The notes under the pieces are model-generated. The model was not told where the DNA came from and did not search any database. It saw nothing but the letters and a program-made list of their open reading frames with translations. From assembly GCA_030704615.1 (NCBI GenBank), contig CM060734.1, positions 61,644,042 to 61,708,041 of the forward strand: DNA of 64,000 nt. Reading direction: 5' to 3'. Positions 31,859 to 43,800 of this stretch are shown in pieces. Positions within the stretch are counted from its first letter, which is position 1; every line of letters starts with the position of its first letter. The translations under genes were made by a program, and so were the position numbers. This DNA comes from Takakia lepidozioides (lineage: Eukaryota; Streptophyta; Takakiopsida; Takakiales; Takakiaceae).

Positions 31859-34500
31859 TCCAATGGTAAGTTTTGGGATTGGGTTGATAATATTGAACTC
31901 TAAAGCTCAACCATTTTACAAATAAGAGGGAAGAACCACTGTGCTTGCATTTTCATCCTATGCAACATAATCTTAGTCAGAAATTTTTTAAGTGTTGTTC
32001 AGTGCTTGTACAATTTGGCTTCATAGAGTTGTGGATGGTCGATACTACTTGTGTTCTCAATTGGATGTCAGGAGAAAGTGACTGCAACATGAAGGCAATT
32101 CAGGACAGATATCATGAAGAATAGCCGTGAAGAGTACATGTTGAAATATGGGCAAACTTGCACATGCAACACATATAAAATTACGTCGACTCATCTTATG
32201 TAAACATCTAAACATGCAACAATTTTAGGGACACAATTTGATATCATTTCAAAACACATGTTGAATAGTATAAGGTCTCTACAATTTCAAACTCAAAACG
32301 ATCGCACCAATCCTAACGAATTTTAGGGACACAATGGATAGTAACACAATCATCATTGTAATTGACCGCAAGCAACATAAGATTTTGGAAATGTTTGTAG
32401 AAATTTCGCCTTCATTTTTATATTATATCATATTTTGGTTTTATTTGTTCTAAACATATTTCTCCTTCCTCTTCACCATCGTCGTATATTTGGGTACCTA
32501 AAAGTTATATATACATATATATAATGCATATTCATTGCATTTGTTGCTTTATGAATAGTTTTTAGTATTTTCGGTAATACTTCACTGTCATCATACATTT
32601 GTTGCGTTATATTCAATACTTTGCCCATCCAAAATGGAACACCATTTTGTACTTGTTTGTTTTTAGTACGTACACCCACAAAGTGTCATACTTCAACGTC
32701 TTTTCATAGATCAAATTATTTGCACATCTCTATATCAACAACCAAACGAGTTTCACTTGCAAGGGGATGTTGCAATGTTGATGCATGTTTCTTTTAGATG
32801 AAATTTTGGATTGGCCTCGTTTAGGTTCAAAATATTTGCGCTACATGACAACATCTTCTTCAGCACATCCGCTCGAGGAACATAAACATTGACGTTCAAT
32901 TCTGGCTTCACATCGTTAGAGTCCTCTTTGGCTTGATCAAATCATTCGTCAAAAAATTTTAGAGTCTCATCCAATATGTCTTTGTTGACACCTATGACCG
33001 CAAACATCAATATAATAAGAGTTGTCACCATGTTGATTCTTCAATGTTGTCTACATCTTCTCTATGACATTCGATACAACAACATGAATGTTGACGTTCA
33101 ATTCCGTCTTCACATCGTTCAAGTCTTAAACACATACGTTAATGAGATTTCAAATGGTTTATTGGTAAACATCATATTGAGAGGGCGTCAATGGTTTCTC
33201 GAAAAGCTCTCATTCAATCTTAGAAATATGAAACCTACAGACATGATTGAAGTAAGATATTGAAGCCAAGCACATATCATGTCTCCACAGTTGTCAATCA
33301 TTAGTCACATGCATAGAGAAAGCTATTATACAAATATTTGGCCTCTAAATTAATGCAGAGGTCGATGGGACCCCTCGCCACGAAACTTAAACCACCCTGT
33401 GTACGGGTTGACTTGGTCGTTGAATGAAATACTCATTCAGCCCTCCACAACATGCTTCCTAGTGATGACAAGAGGTTGGTCGCAGAAATAAAAATTTGCC
33501 TACTCCCTACGCTCTCCCAGCGCGCTCATGATGCACACACACCTCCACACACACTCTGATCGCACCTCCGAGTCTGGACATGGACCGATAGTTGGAGCAA
33601 CATTCCTATAGAGGTTTGTTTGGTCAATCCAATACAATCAAACAATAGAGTATTATACTAACTATTAATGACAATCATTCGCAACTCAGAGGTAGATGTC
33701 TCTGTATTGACGCATAAGATCCAAATTGATCTTGATACCTGCCACATAATGCACACTATTGAAGTGGATGAGAATCTAGAAACGACAAACAACTTAGATC
33801 AAGAAAAGTCTACAATTATTGCAGTCCACTTCCACAATTGATACCATGAAGACAAACAATATCCTATGGGGACAATTTATCCATTCATTCAAGTCTACAA
33901 AATGTCACAGTTTAGGAAAATCGTCTAAGGAGAATACAACAATTGGATACTACACAAGCCAAAAAGTGAATTGAGAGCACTTGATGGAGTCCCAAACTAA
34001 AAGAAAACCAAAACGTGTACCAATAATCAGCTATCCTAAATGTGCCACCAGGTGTAACTTCTCTACATGTGATACATGCTACAAAAAAATGAAAACCGAA
34101 AGGGTAGTGCCTAGGCCATCCATCCGCTATTCCTAGGGATGTCGCGGTTAAAACCTTTCACATGCAGTTGTGCAAATTGCAATGTAAAAAAAAACCCATG
34201 ACTAAAAGAGCTAGTAATTTGGAATAATGTGGTGTTCTTAGTAAAAGAAACTAAAATGGAGAAGTGTTTTGTAAGAGAGAGCATTATTTATCTTACTCCT
34301 ACTAGGATAATTTTGCTCCCTTCATATCATAGATGCAATGATGGATTACGATTTTCCTCTTCTATTTCTACTAGAACGGCACGGATATCTGCAAAACATC
34401 ACAAATGTCGGATTTAAGAAAGGAAACTTGAGTCTAACAGACGCAAGTTGTTTCATTTACCGTACGAATTTTGAAATTGTAAAAGCTGAAACACATGAAT
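31859..34500. other. Unassigned AT-rich intergenic sequence
   Basis: No frames of recognisable protein. A TAGCTCAGTGG word at about 31190 resembles a tRNA A box but no B box follows. Near 32880-33150 the phrase AACATTGACGTTCAATTC(T/C)G recurs, a local duplication of unknown meaning (32890 and 33090). Confidence 0.4.
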
Positions 34501-34502
34501 AT

Positions 34503-34506
<4 letters not shown>

Positions 34507-34599
<93 letters not shown>
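34507..34599 (+). repeat. (GA)n microsatellite, about 46 units
   Basis: Uninterrupted GA dinucleotide run of about 92 bases. Ser/Leu-repeat open frames on the other strand are artefacts of it. Confidence 0.97.
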
Positions 34600-34601
<2 letters not shown>

Positions 34602-34679
34602 GATGAGTGAAGATCAGTTGGCTCAACAACGGCAGATGTGACCTCCACAAAAGTCCATGGGGAAAAATTTAATCTAAGT

Positions 34680-35100
34680 TTCTTGTTCAAATATACTAGG
34701 GTAGCCTGTGCTGTTGGCGAAGTGTCCAAGTGTCCAATGTCATCTAAGTCCAAGTGCATCAATATATGAAACAAGCCATATGTAATCATTTTTTCCATTG
34801 AGCCTATGACCAGATTTGAACCAGAGACCTTTCCCTTGATATCTCTCCCCTCGAGGCTCCAACCATTGTCCCATGAATGCCCACTTTGCCATTTTTGCTA
34901 TTTTTTATGAATTTCCAGCGACCCAAAGTACTTAAAAGTCAACATCTCCCACACCGCAGGTCCATGAGACCAAGCCGGTGCACCCCTCCTCCTCGAGGGG
35001 TACCAAGCACCAGGGCTTGGGCCTCGCGGTTGGGGACATCTCAAATCTACAAAACAAACAAAACAAAATAAAACAAAACAAACGTCTCGCTTCATATATT
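34680..35100 (-). repeat. Composite TTTTG-headed repeat copy 8, inverted
   Basis: On the minus strand: head GAAGCGAGACGTTTG with TTTTG units (about 35045-35093), body, CCAGATTTGAACCAG (B-box-like, about 34811), A run, and part of one 107-bp-class monomer (34690-34760). Both inverted copies (this and 29.1-29.8 kb) lie right of the direct ones. Confidence 0.75.
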
Positions 35101-35860
35101 GATTTTTATATTAATAGATAATGATATACCTACAAATTTTAGTAAAAAGGGTTAAATATTTGAGATAATTTTATAAAAAGTATTATTCCATAATTTAAAA
35201 AATGAATAATTTGTAGGTCCCCAATTATATAGGACATTTGTCCAACCAATTATAAGAACCTACAGATAATGACAATATTTATATTGTCATTGAAGTGTTC
35301 TAGGCAAATATGAAAATTTTAAATGCCATAGACTTTTGAAATTTTGGGTATGTTTGGAGGTATATAAAAGTCCGTAGCAAACTACCAAATGAATGAAATT
35401 GTCTACAAATTCATCCATGTCTCTCATTTCTCAATGACAGTCTATATTTGGAATCCAGATGAAAATGACTAAGTGCAAATTAGTCTTCGAGAGTCCAATT
35501 GTGGACAAACTAGGAATGTGACATTTGAGAGTGCAAATCCTAAAAGTCTATAGCTCCATGAAAAAATCATCTTATTTCAAAAAAATCATACCAACATGTA
35601 GATATGGTGCAACACTCAATCTCATTTGGGATAAAGATAAACTTATTTGCACAATATTTATGGATAATATGAATAGCACTCCTTGCAAAATAAAGTAGAA
35701 GATGGAATAATCACATGCGACGGTATGACAAATTGTAGGGGGTAAGCACACTGTCGGTGGGATTAACGGTGGCTGGAGATGATTTAAGGAATGCTTCAGT
35801 TAAAGGCAGTACCTTGGTCTTGGGAGTGAGATGTGCTGATTGTATCACTCTGTTCAGCCG
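35101..35860. other. Unassigned AT-rich sequence
   Basis: No gene, repeat family or RNA recognised. Many short A/T runs. Confidence 0.4.
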
Positions 35861-35928
35861 TAGACAACCAGCATGCAGCCTAGTGGTAATGGACACAAAC
35901 CACGTTGGATGTGGTTGTGGGTTCAAAC

Positions 35929-37215
35929 CAGTGTTGGACTGGTATCTGTATTTTGAACACATCATACTGGTACTGGTATATAGCAGTGTTGGACCGGTAT
36001 ATAGGTCTTGGGCGTGTATCAACTAGGGTAAGGGTAATGGTACGAAGGATCATACCAGACGGGTACCTACAAGGGCAAAACCCTCCAATACCCTGGTGGG
36101 GTAGGATACATGGACTTCTAAAACCCTGGCACAGAACATACCAGTCGGTCTTCTTCCTCATGCTACCACTCCAATACCATGCATGCGTCAGTTGAGGGAC
36201 AAGATGTAGGGGTCGGGTCTAGGGTAGTTTGAGGTTAGGGATACTAACTACATATAGTGTTTTCAAGAGGGCACTTCAATGAGGATGAGTTACAGGATGT
36301 TAATATGTTTGAAGAGGAGTACTTAGATGAAATGCAATTTGTTAGTTTCTGCTCTTAAAGAGTGATAGAGAAGAGTTAGGGACCATTTGGGATATTTTTC
36401 AATGTTGAAATGGGCCATTTGAATAGTTGAAATCTTAATATGATTTAAAGGGCCTCCGTTCATTTTTTATTTTTATTTTTATTTATTTTTAAAAGTTAGA
36501 AAAAATTGCACTAGTGTAGCCGGTACCAGACCCTGGCACATACCAGGCTGGTATGACTCTTCAAAGTTTGTTTAATACCATACCAATCAGATTTTCACTT
36601 TGATACCATACCATATACCATACCATGCTATTAAATTTACACATCATTTGATACCAGTTTCAATAATTCAACTGTACCCCAATACCTTTACCCTAGTGGT
36701 ATCAAAAAACCATTATACTAGTCCAACACTGGTATATAGGCCTCCGGCCAATTGTGATATTAGGGGAGGTACTGGTATTGGAAAAAATCTAAGATTTTGA
36801 TACCATCAGTAATACATGATTAGTGTGGTGTTTTAGGGGTATCAATAGCAAGAGTTTTTATAAATCGATACCAGGGTAATATTAATACTGGTCTGATATC
36901 AAAATAACTCCCACTTCTCATATAAATGTGTACAAGCATGCTTCTCATTGATATTGCTCAAAGTATCTAGCTTCACATATTTCATCTTCCGGCCTGATTT
37001 ATATTTTGCTTATTGAAAGCTGCATCCATATCGTGCATAGTGCATATTGCGCCGTTGATATTGATACCTAGGTTTTCCTAATGAAAGTGGACCTCGTACT
37101 AGTATCAAGTATCAAGGTAGTGGCATGAGGCGATACCAGACTGGTCTGGTACTTCATACCAATATACATACCCATATTGATACCAGTTTCTTATCATTAT
37201 ATGAGTCCAACACTG
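35929..37215. mobile_element. Outer non-autonomous hAT element, 1287 bp
   Basis: Terminal inverted repeats CAGTGTTGGACT (35929-35940) and AGTCCAACACTG (37204-37215) are perfect over 12 bp. The 8-bp target duplication GTTCAAAC occurs at 35921-35928 and 37216-37223. Both features are diagnostic of hAT. Subterminal GGTATC/GATACC motifs are very frequent on both sides. No transposase frame. About 530 bp remain when the inner element is removed. Confidence 0.93.
35984..36731. mobile_element. Inner non-autonomous hAT element, 748 bp
   Basis: Ends are CAGTGTTGGAC (35984-35994) and GTCCAACACTG (36721-36731), perfect over 11 bp and nearly the same as those of its host element. The 8-bp duplication GTATATAG lies at 35976-35983 and 36732-36739. 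It shares the GATACCA/TGGTATC subterminal words, so both belong to one family, and one copy inserted into another. Confidence 0.92.
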
Positions 37216-37839
37216 GTTCAAACCACGGTCTGGTGTGTCATGAAGGTGTCTAGTGTCCACCTTTCAGCTGGAAGGAAATAGCCCTTGTGCCGAAGAAACA
37301 CCATAATTTACGCTCCCAAAGGGAGGCGTCTATATTTATTTATTTGTTACTGTACCTTCAGGGGTTAGGGTTCCGTGAGTCCAATGGAGAAATGCTGTCT
37401 TGCACACTGCACTGGATGCTTTCCCAACTATCGTGCCTGTCTGCCACTTATAACTACACCACTTTATTTTTCCTGGAAAACCAGGGGACCCAATCTGGCA
37501 GCTCCAGAAATGATTTTCGGAAAAAGAAAATATAAATAACAAAAATTGTCGATGCTGGTGTGGTTCATTCATCCCGTGGGCCGACAGAGGTACGACCGGA
37601 TAAAGTCGGTCAAATCGGAAGAATGACCGGATGGAGGCGGAGTGAGTAGATAAGCGGGGGTTCTGTGGACGGGGTGGCCGCGTCTGCACCTCTCAACTCC
37701 CCGCACAAATCCCTGCCGTGGGGGTTGGGGGGGGGGGGGGGGATTTGTATCCCTGCGCGGGCCTGGGAAGGTCGTGCAGGCTGCCAGTGCAGGTCTGTGG
37801 GCCGAGGGCAGGGGCGGGGTGGAGCAATTGCTGGCGAAT

Positions 37840-40207
37840 ATGGCCCAAGCACCTGCTCTTCAGGTCCCCTACAGATCGCCTCCTTCTTTTGTTTTGACTT
37901 GCTACAATGCTGCTTGCTTGGCACTGACTGTGATGCTTCTTCTTCTCGCTCTGCTGTTCACCGTTTTTTTTTGGGACGTGAAGCGAAAACCTGTTCCGGT
38001 AGTCCGTAGATGTGCCGTGAGCTGTAGATGCGGTGATCCTGGAAGTATATTGAGATTTTGAGCATGTATTAGCTGGTTTAGCAATGCTACTCATGAAAAG
38101 TTCCAATTCTGAGGAGCACGATCTCGTGTTTGTAAGTTGCATGTAATGTGATTTCAAAGATGCTCCGGAACAGTTGAAGAGATACCTCGTTGGCATCTTG
38201 TACTTTATGGTCGGAAAGACTGGTTTTGTCTGGGGGTTGGTTTGTATTTGAGTTAAAATAATTCAAGCTTTAGATTTGTCGTACGCCGGTTGCTCCTATC
38301 AGCGATTCGTGAGAGGGGTGAGGACCTGTTGCGCCTTAGCATCGCTGATGTTCTGAATGGTATCCTCTGAAGTGTTCAGCAGAGCGAAATTAACGTCTTT
38401 CTTGAAATCGCAGTCAACTCTGTGTGTGCCTACCCATGCTGCTGGACCACGCCGCCTCGCTACTTCTTACAGATGCAAGGTGTGTGCCTACGCAACCGAC
38501 TTCTAATAAGCAAGATCTCAGCCAGCATTGACTGAGGCATTGCACAGTTTTCAGCTGTGCTACCTCCCTGGTACCTGTATTGCAGTAAAATTTGAGATGA
38601 AAGCCTTGCTATTACATAAGTTGTACATTATAACTTATCCAGTCATTGTTAATAGACCTTTGTACCCTGAGATCTATTAACGGACTTGCAGGTCCACATC
38701 ATCCTTTTCTGTGCAAAAAATTGGTGAATCTTGCTTGTAGTCCTTCTCATCTGCAACCTTTGCTATCTGTTAGACTATGGTTGTCATACTGATGGCCTTT
38801 ATTTTCTGAATCTGCATTTTTATGCTTTCAATGCAGGCAACTTCAAATCATGCAGAGTCCCGCTCGTTTTTTGCTGGGCAGTCCCTGCACATTGCTGCTC
38901 CGACAAGGACATTGCAGAGAACAGAGCTTGTAAGAGTGCGGGCTTACACCAAGGTTGCCACCCTTCCTTTGGATCTGGAGACTGCCAGTGATCCTCCCCT
39001 GAACACCTATAAGAACAAGGAGCCCTACATTGGAACTATTAAGTCCGTCGAAAGGATTGTGGGGCCCAATGCTCCTGGTGAGACCTGTCACATTGTTATC
39101 GATCATCAAGGAAAAGTGCCCTATTGGGAGGGACAGAGTTACGGCATTATCCCCCCTGTAAGTCTGCATTCCGTTCTTCTTGGTTTTGTCCTCTTGATTT
39201 GATTTTCTTGATTGCAGATCTATGTGCAGGATACCTAAATGCTTGGCATATTGCAGACCTTCCTCTTTTATCATCAGGGATGATGATGTAAATGAAATGT
39301 TTTTCGTGTGAACAGGGAGAGAATAAAAAGAAACCTGGAACTCTGAACACAGTACGCCTTTACTCAATTGCCTCCACCAGGTATGGAGATGAGTTTGATG
39401 GGAAGACGGCCAGTCTTTGTGTCAGAAGGGCTGTCTACTATGACCCTGAGACAGGGAAGGAGGATCCGGAGAAGAAAGGTGTCTGTAGTAACTTCCTCTG
39501 TGACTGCAAGCCTGGAGATTCTGTCCAGATTACTGGTATGTTCTGTTCTTCGTACTGCTATCCAAATCTACAGATGTGTTTTTGGGTTGCAGATACTACA
39601 CTCCATAGTGTAGCATGTCCCTCTTGTGGATCTGTAAGCATATCCCTTGTTCAGAGAAGAGAGAAATGTGAGTTCTAACAAGTGAGAATTGCATTGTGTG
39701 GTAACTGCAGGTCCTTCTGGGAAGGTAATGCTGTTACCGGAAGATCTTAGCGCAACCCACATAATGGTGGCAACCGGGACTGGCATTGCTCCTTACAGAG
39801 GGTACTTGCGGAGAATGTTCATGGAGGATGTCCCTTCCTTTAAGTTTGGTGGCCTTGCTTGGCTTTTCTTGGGTGTGGCCAACACTGACAGTCTTCTCTA
39901 CCACGATGAGTTCTCCCAATACAAGGAGAAGTTCCCTGACAACTTTCGATATGACATTGCTTTGAGTCGCGAGCAGACCAACGCAGCGGGTGGGAAGATG
40001 TACATACAGGATAAAATTTCGGAATACGGTAGCGAGTTGTTTGAGCTGCTTGACAAGGGTGCACATATCTACTTCTGTGGGTTGAGGGGCATGATGCCTG
40101 GCATTCAAAGCACACTGAGGGCTGTTTCAGAGTCAGTGGGAGAGGACTGGGACCACAAACTAGAGAAACTGAAGAAGAATAAGCAGTGGCATGTGGAGGT
40201 TTACTAG
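37840..40207 (+). CDS. Root-type ferredoxin-NADP(+) reductase, plastid
   Basis: Exons 38837-39157, 39316-39535 and 39711-40207 are clear, with GT...AG borders and matching phases. Exon 2 begins at a TTTCAATGCAG acceptor, so a 5' exon must exist; the best candidate is an 8-codon exon at 37840-37863 (MAQAPALQ, phase 0), which is less certain. Total about 353 residues. The N-terminus is a plastid transit-like Ser/Thr/Arg-rich segment up to about residue 45. The FAD-binding barrel shows [12 protein letters not shown] and [16 protein letters not shown]-like sequence (here [17 protein letters not shown]); GVCSNFLC follows. The NADP domain has [43 protein letters not shown] and the C-terminal Tyr of [26 protein letters not shown] and [16 protein letters not shown] mark the root (heterotrophic) type, which feeds NADPH electrons to ferredoxin. 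Confidence 0.93.
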
Positions 40208-40888
40208 ACGTCCTTATTCGTGTAGGTTTAGGCTTTATTGTTTCACTACCGATGCTATCAAACACACTGTGTCCGACTCAAATTCTTTTGCATCAAGAGT
40301 GGTCAAGAAGAAGCGCTCTTTGCAAGACTCATTGCAGGTGGAGGAGAAATAGGCTCCTGTGTGCTATTTGTCTGAACTGGTTTCAATCGAACTTGTTGAC
40401 ACTTCAACATATTTTTTCTCCATAAAAAGTTGTCTGTATGACAAAAAAAACTCTTAGTGATGCTGCATTTGTGAGAGTGGGGGCTAGTCTGTCAGCCAGT
40501 GGAAGGTGGTTTCATCCTTATGTGGGTGTGGTGACTTCTATGTCTCTAACCTCTAACCTTTTCCTGACTTTGAGAGTAGCGCCCAGATCATATGCAGAGA
40601 TATGCAGAGAATAAAGAGAGCTCAACAACATATGTGTCTGAAGAAAGCTCATCAAGCACTTTGCTCACAGACTGGCAAGCTCCTGCACTCTTCAACTCCC
40701 ACTAACAAACAGCTCTACCTCTACCTACATTGTATAAACTGTACGTATAAAATCATATATATATGTATACAGTTATATAGGGGCGAATATATATATACGT
40801 ATTGTATACGTAGTGGAATACAGAGGAGTGTTGGCGGTGGGCAGCTTTCTGTCTGGCGCTGCTCGAGTGTCGCAGGGAAGTTTGTGGG
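40208..40888 (+). other. Spacer between FNR and PSD1
   Basis: It holds the FNR 3' untranslated region (AATAAAG-like and AAAAAAACTC words) and the PSD1 5' region. A TATATATATG-rich stretch at 40757-40798 precedes the PSD1 start by about 100 bp and could serve as a promoter. Confidence 0.4.
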
Positions 40889-43800
40889 ATGGCAATTCGA
40901 GCGGGGCAGCGTTTGAGAGTGACGCTTTTGAGTAATTTGAATGGAAGGTTTGTTAGACACCAATCGGGCCAAGCACAGGCGCCCTCCGTGGCCGCAGAAG
41001 CAGGCTCTACAGGCCGAGGTCTGTTGTTTCATTCTTCTTGTCTGCTTGCTTGTGGAATTTTTTATGTGCTGTTGCCGCAACTCCCCATTGTTTTCCGCTC
41101 TCGTCCTGCCCCAAATTTTTGCTACCGGCTGCAGTGTCCATGAGAAAACTGCAAAGAAGTCTGATGTGCGTTTCTCTCTGGCTCGGGTCTCTGGTAATTT
41201 TCCTTCTTTTGAACGGGTGAAATACGTCCTACGTTGAAATTCATTGCAAATTCAGGCACAGCATCCAAGCGTTCAGACTGTATTTGCAAGGGTATGAAGA
41301 GCTACCTAGAGGGGTTTAGGGTTTAAGGTTTAAGGTGTACGGGTCTGTTACACTCTTATGCGTTAGGTTGGATAATCTTGCTATCAACGACCATTCATAG
41401 AAATTGTGATTGCACTGATATTTATGGCAGAGTGTGAATTAGGCAAGAGGAAACGGGGTTAATTGGTTGAAAACTAGGGAGTGTATCCAGCACCTTCAGA
41501 ATTTTAACGTTAGGGAAAAGGAGTGATGTTTCACTTCAGGGAGGCCTTGGCTACTGCCACATGATTTGGGGACTTGTCAAACACTTAAATGCTTCCTTAT
41601 TACATTTTTCATGTGAAGGGGTTTAAGGTTTAGGATGCTCCGGGCGATGGTGGGATTCTCAAGAGGATGGTTGTCTCCTTCTACAGTTATGATGTCCTGA
41701 TAGCACGAAGGCCGATTTGCTCTTACTTTGATTAGTAAAACAAGTCCTGTAGCTTTTGGTCATACTTGAGCTGGTGGCCCACTAGGTCTCCAGCAGACAC
41801 TTGTTGAGGGCAGCTGGGTACGAGGTAAGACTTGTTGATTGCTGCAGGAGGGCTAAAGACCACCTGCTTTGTTGCAGTCTAGGGGGTGGCATTATGGGAT
41901 TGCAGGATTTGAGGAAAGAGTAGTTACCATTTTGGTACAACATTTTCCATATACTAAATGATGGTGAAACACCAATAGAAGCATTAATCCTAATGGGATA
42001 ATCATTAGAACAGTTACAGAAGCTAAATGTTTATGGGAGTGGTTGAAGATTTGTATTTAACTCCTGAAGTTGGGTTGTGAAATCTCGGCAGCAAGCAGCT
42101 TGTTTTTGCCTGGAGCCACTGTTGCCACCTTACTGATGCTAGGGACCCTGCATGCAAGGCGCCTGTATGAGGACAGCAAGGTACCCATCATCTCTGCTGT
42201 ACGGGTAGCATTTCTCCTGTGAGGTATATACCTCTCAACTATTTGATGTGGGGAAGTGAAAGTGGATATGCATGTGATATGCACGTAGCCGAGTGTAAAT
42301 GACGGAAGGGTGCTGGGTGCATGGGTGTTGTTATTTCAGGCTGAAGAGGCAAGACGCCAAGGCAAAGAGCTTGAGTTTGAACCTGACTGGAAAGTGAGCC
42401 CTTATGCTTTGTATTAGCTGCAATGGAGTTGAGATGGTTATCATTTTGAAAAGCTCTCTATAGTCACAATAGGAAGTATAACCATGGATGTGAAGGAACA
42501 GAAGTACAACTAAGGGATTCAAGAAGAACGCGTGTGTGATGGCTCTGTATGTCTAGTGTGAATGTGCAGTCTATCAATTGAATTGAACCATGTTCTTGTG
42601 TCTCATCTGATTATAGTCACTTAATCGGTTGGAATTTGTCAGGCCTCATTTTTGCAGCTGCTGCCACTGCGCTTCATCTCCCGTTCGTGGGGAAGCCTCA
42701 CTTCCATGGTAGCCTTCTGCACACTCGTTAGAATTGTGCTGAACACAACCTGCTATTGAAGGGTCTTCTCTGTACAATCCTCTCTTGCTTCCTTGCCGGT
42801 TGGCGGTGCTGAAGGCTATCGGAAGTCTGAGCCACGTATGGAATGCTTCCTTGTCTGATAGTCTGGTAATGGCTGTAGTATGGTTAGTTTTTGTCTTAAC
42901 TGCCTCCTCAAGGCTGTGTCACGGCAGACCTTCATTGGGAATGGCTGATTCTAGTACAAGTTCTTCCTACAAGCCCACAACTCCAGTATGTCAGACTGTC
43001 TTTTGGTTCTGGACATAAAACCATGCATGGTGATTTTTCAACAGGAACTGCCAATATGGGCACGCCCTTATGTCTACAAGGGCTGGGCTCGAGCATTTAA
43101 CTCAAGTGGGTCATCTTCTCAACTCCGTTAGACTTTTCTGTCTGATAATAAGGTTCTTCACTTTTTCTTACAATTGCAGAATACCTGGACAAGTTGTCTT
43201 CTTTGTGAAAGCGTATGTCTAATTTGGAGAATGTTCCAGCAACAGTATAATGTTGCTTACTTCACAGTTGACCCAACCAGTGACTGATAAGGCAATCTTT
43301 GGGGTTAGCATATTAGAGCAACAGGATTTTTATTCTGTGATGGAATGTCCAGGGGTTGCAGATTTTGAACAAACATATCAATTTGCTGTGAAAATGGCAT
43401 GGAGAGATTATATTGAGTTTTGGATCTATAGTAGTGCAGTTCTAGGGGTGAAGTGACATCATCATGACGCTTGCTTTGGCAGTAGTCAACCTTCTTCTAG
43501 TGCAGTTCTAAAAGAGGGAGATAGGGGGTGTACAGATTTGGAGGAAGCATCCCAGCCAGTGGAAGAGTATGTGTCTCTTCGTGATTTTTTCACAAGAGGC
43601 CTCAAAGAGGGAGTTAGGCCACTTGCACTGGGCCCTGCATGTCTGGTAACTGGTAACCATCTATGATCTATTTGTTTGGAATTTACTAGGCTCTCACATC
43701 CATTTGGATGCTATCCCACCTGCCACTGCCAAGTAGAACTGGAGATAGGTCACTGAATACTTTGTAGGTGAGCTTTGTCTATGATTCCTTGGCAATGCAT

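Larger units (their letters stand above)
35861..37345 (+). mobile_element. SINE of the 1018-1197 family, interrupted by two nested hAT elements
   Basis: The left part (35861-35928) has TAGACAACCAGCATG and the A box. The right part (37216-37345) starts in the B box GTTCAAACC and continues with TGTCATGAAGGTGTC and CTTTCAGCTGGAAGG to the T-rich tail. Together they align with the intact copy at 1018-1197. The break falls inside the B box and carries the 8-bp duplication GTTCAAAC. Confidence 0.88.

Noticed and set aside
34453-34798. Leu/Ser-repeat open frames on the minus strand
   Set aside because: They are translations of the GA microsatellite.
38843-39367. 174-codon minus-strand open frame
   Set aside because: It spans FNR exon and intron sequence on the other strand and is a shadow of the FNR coding frame.
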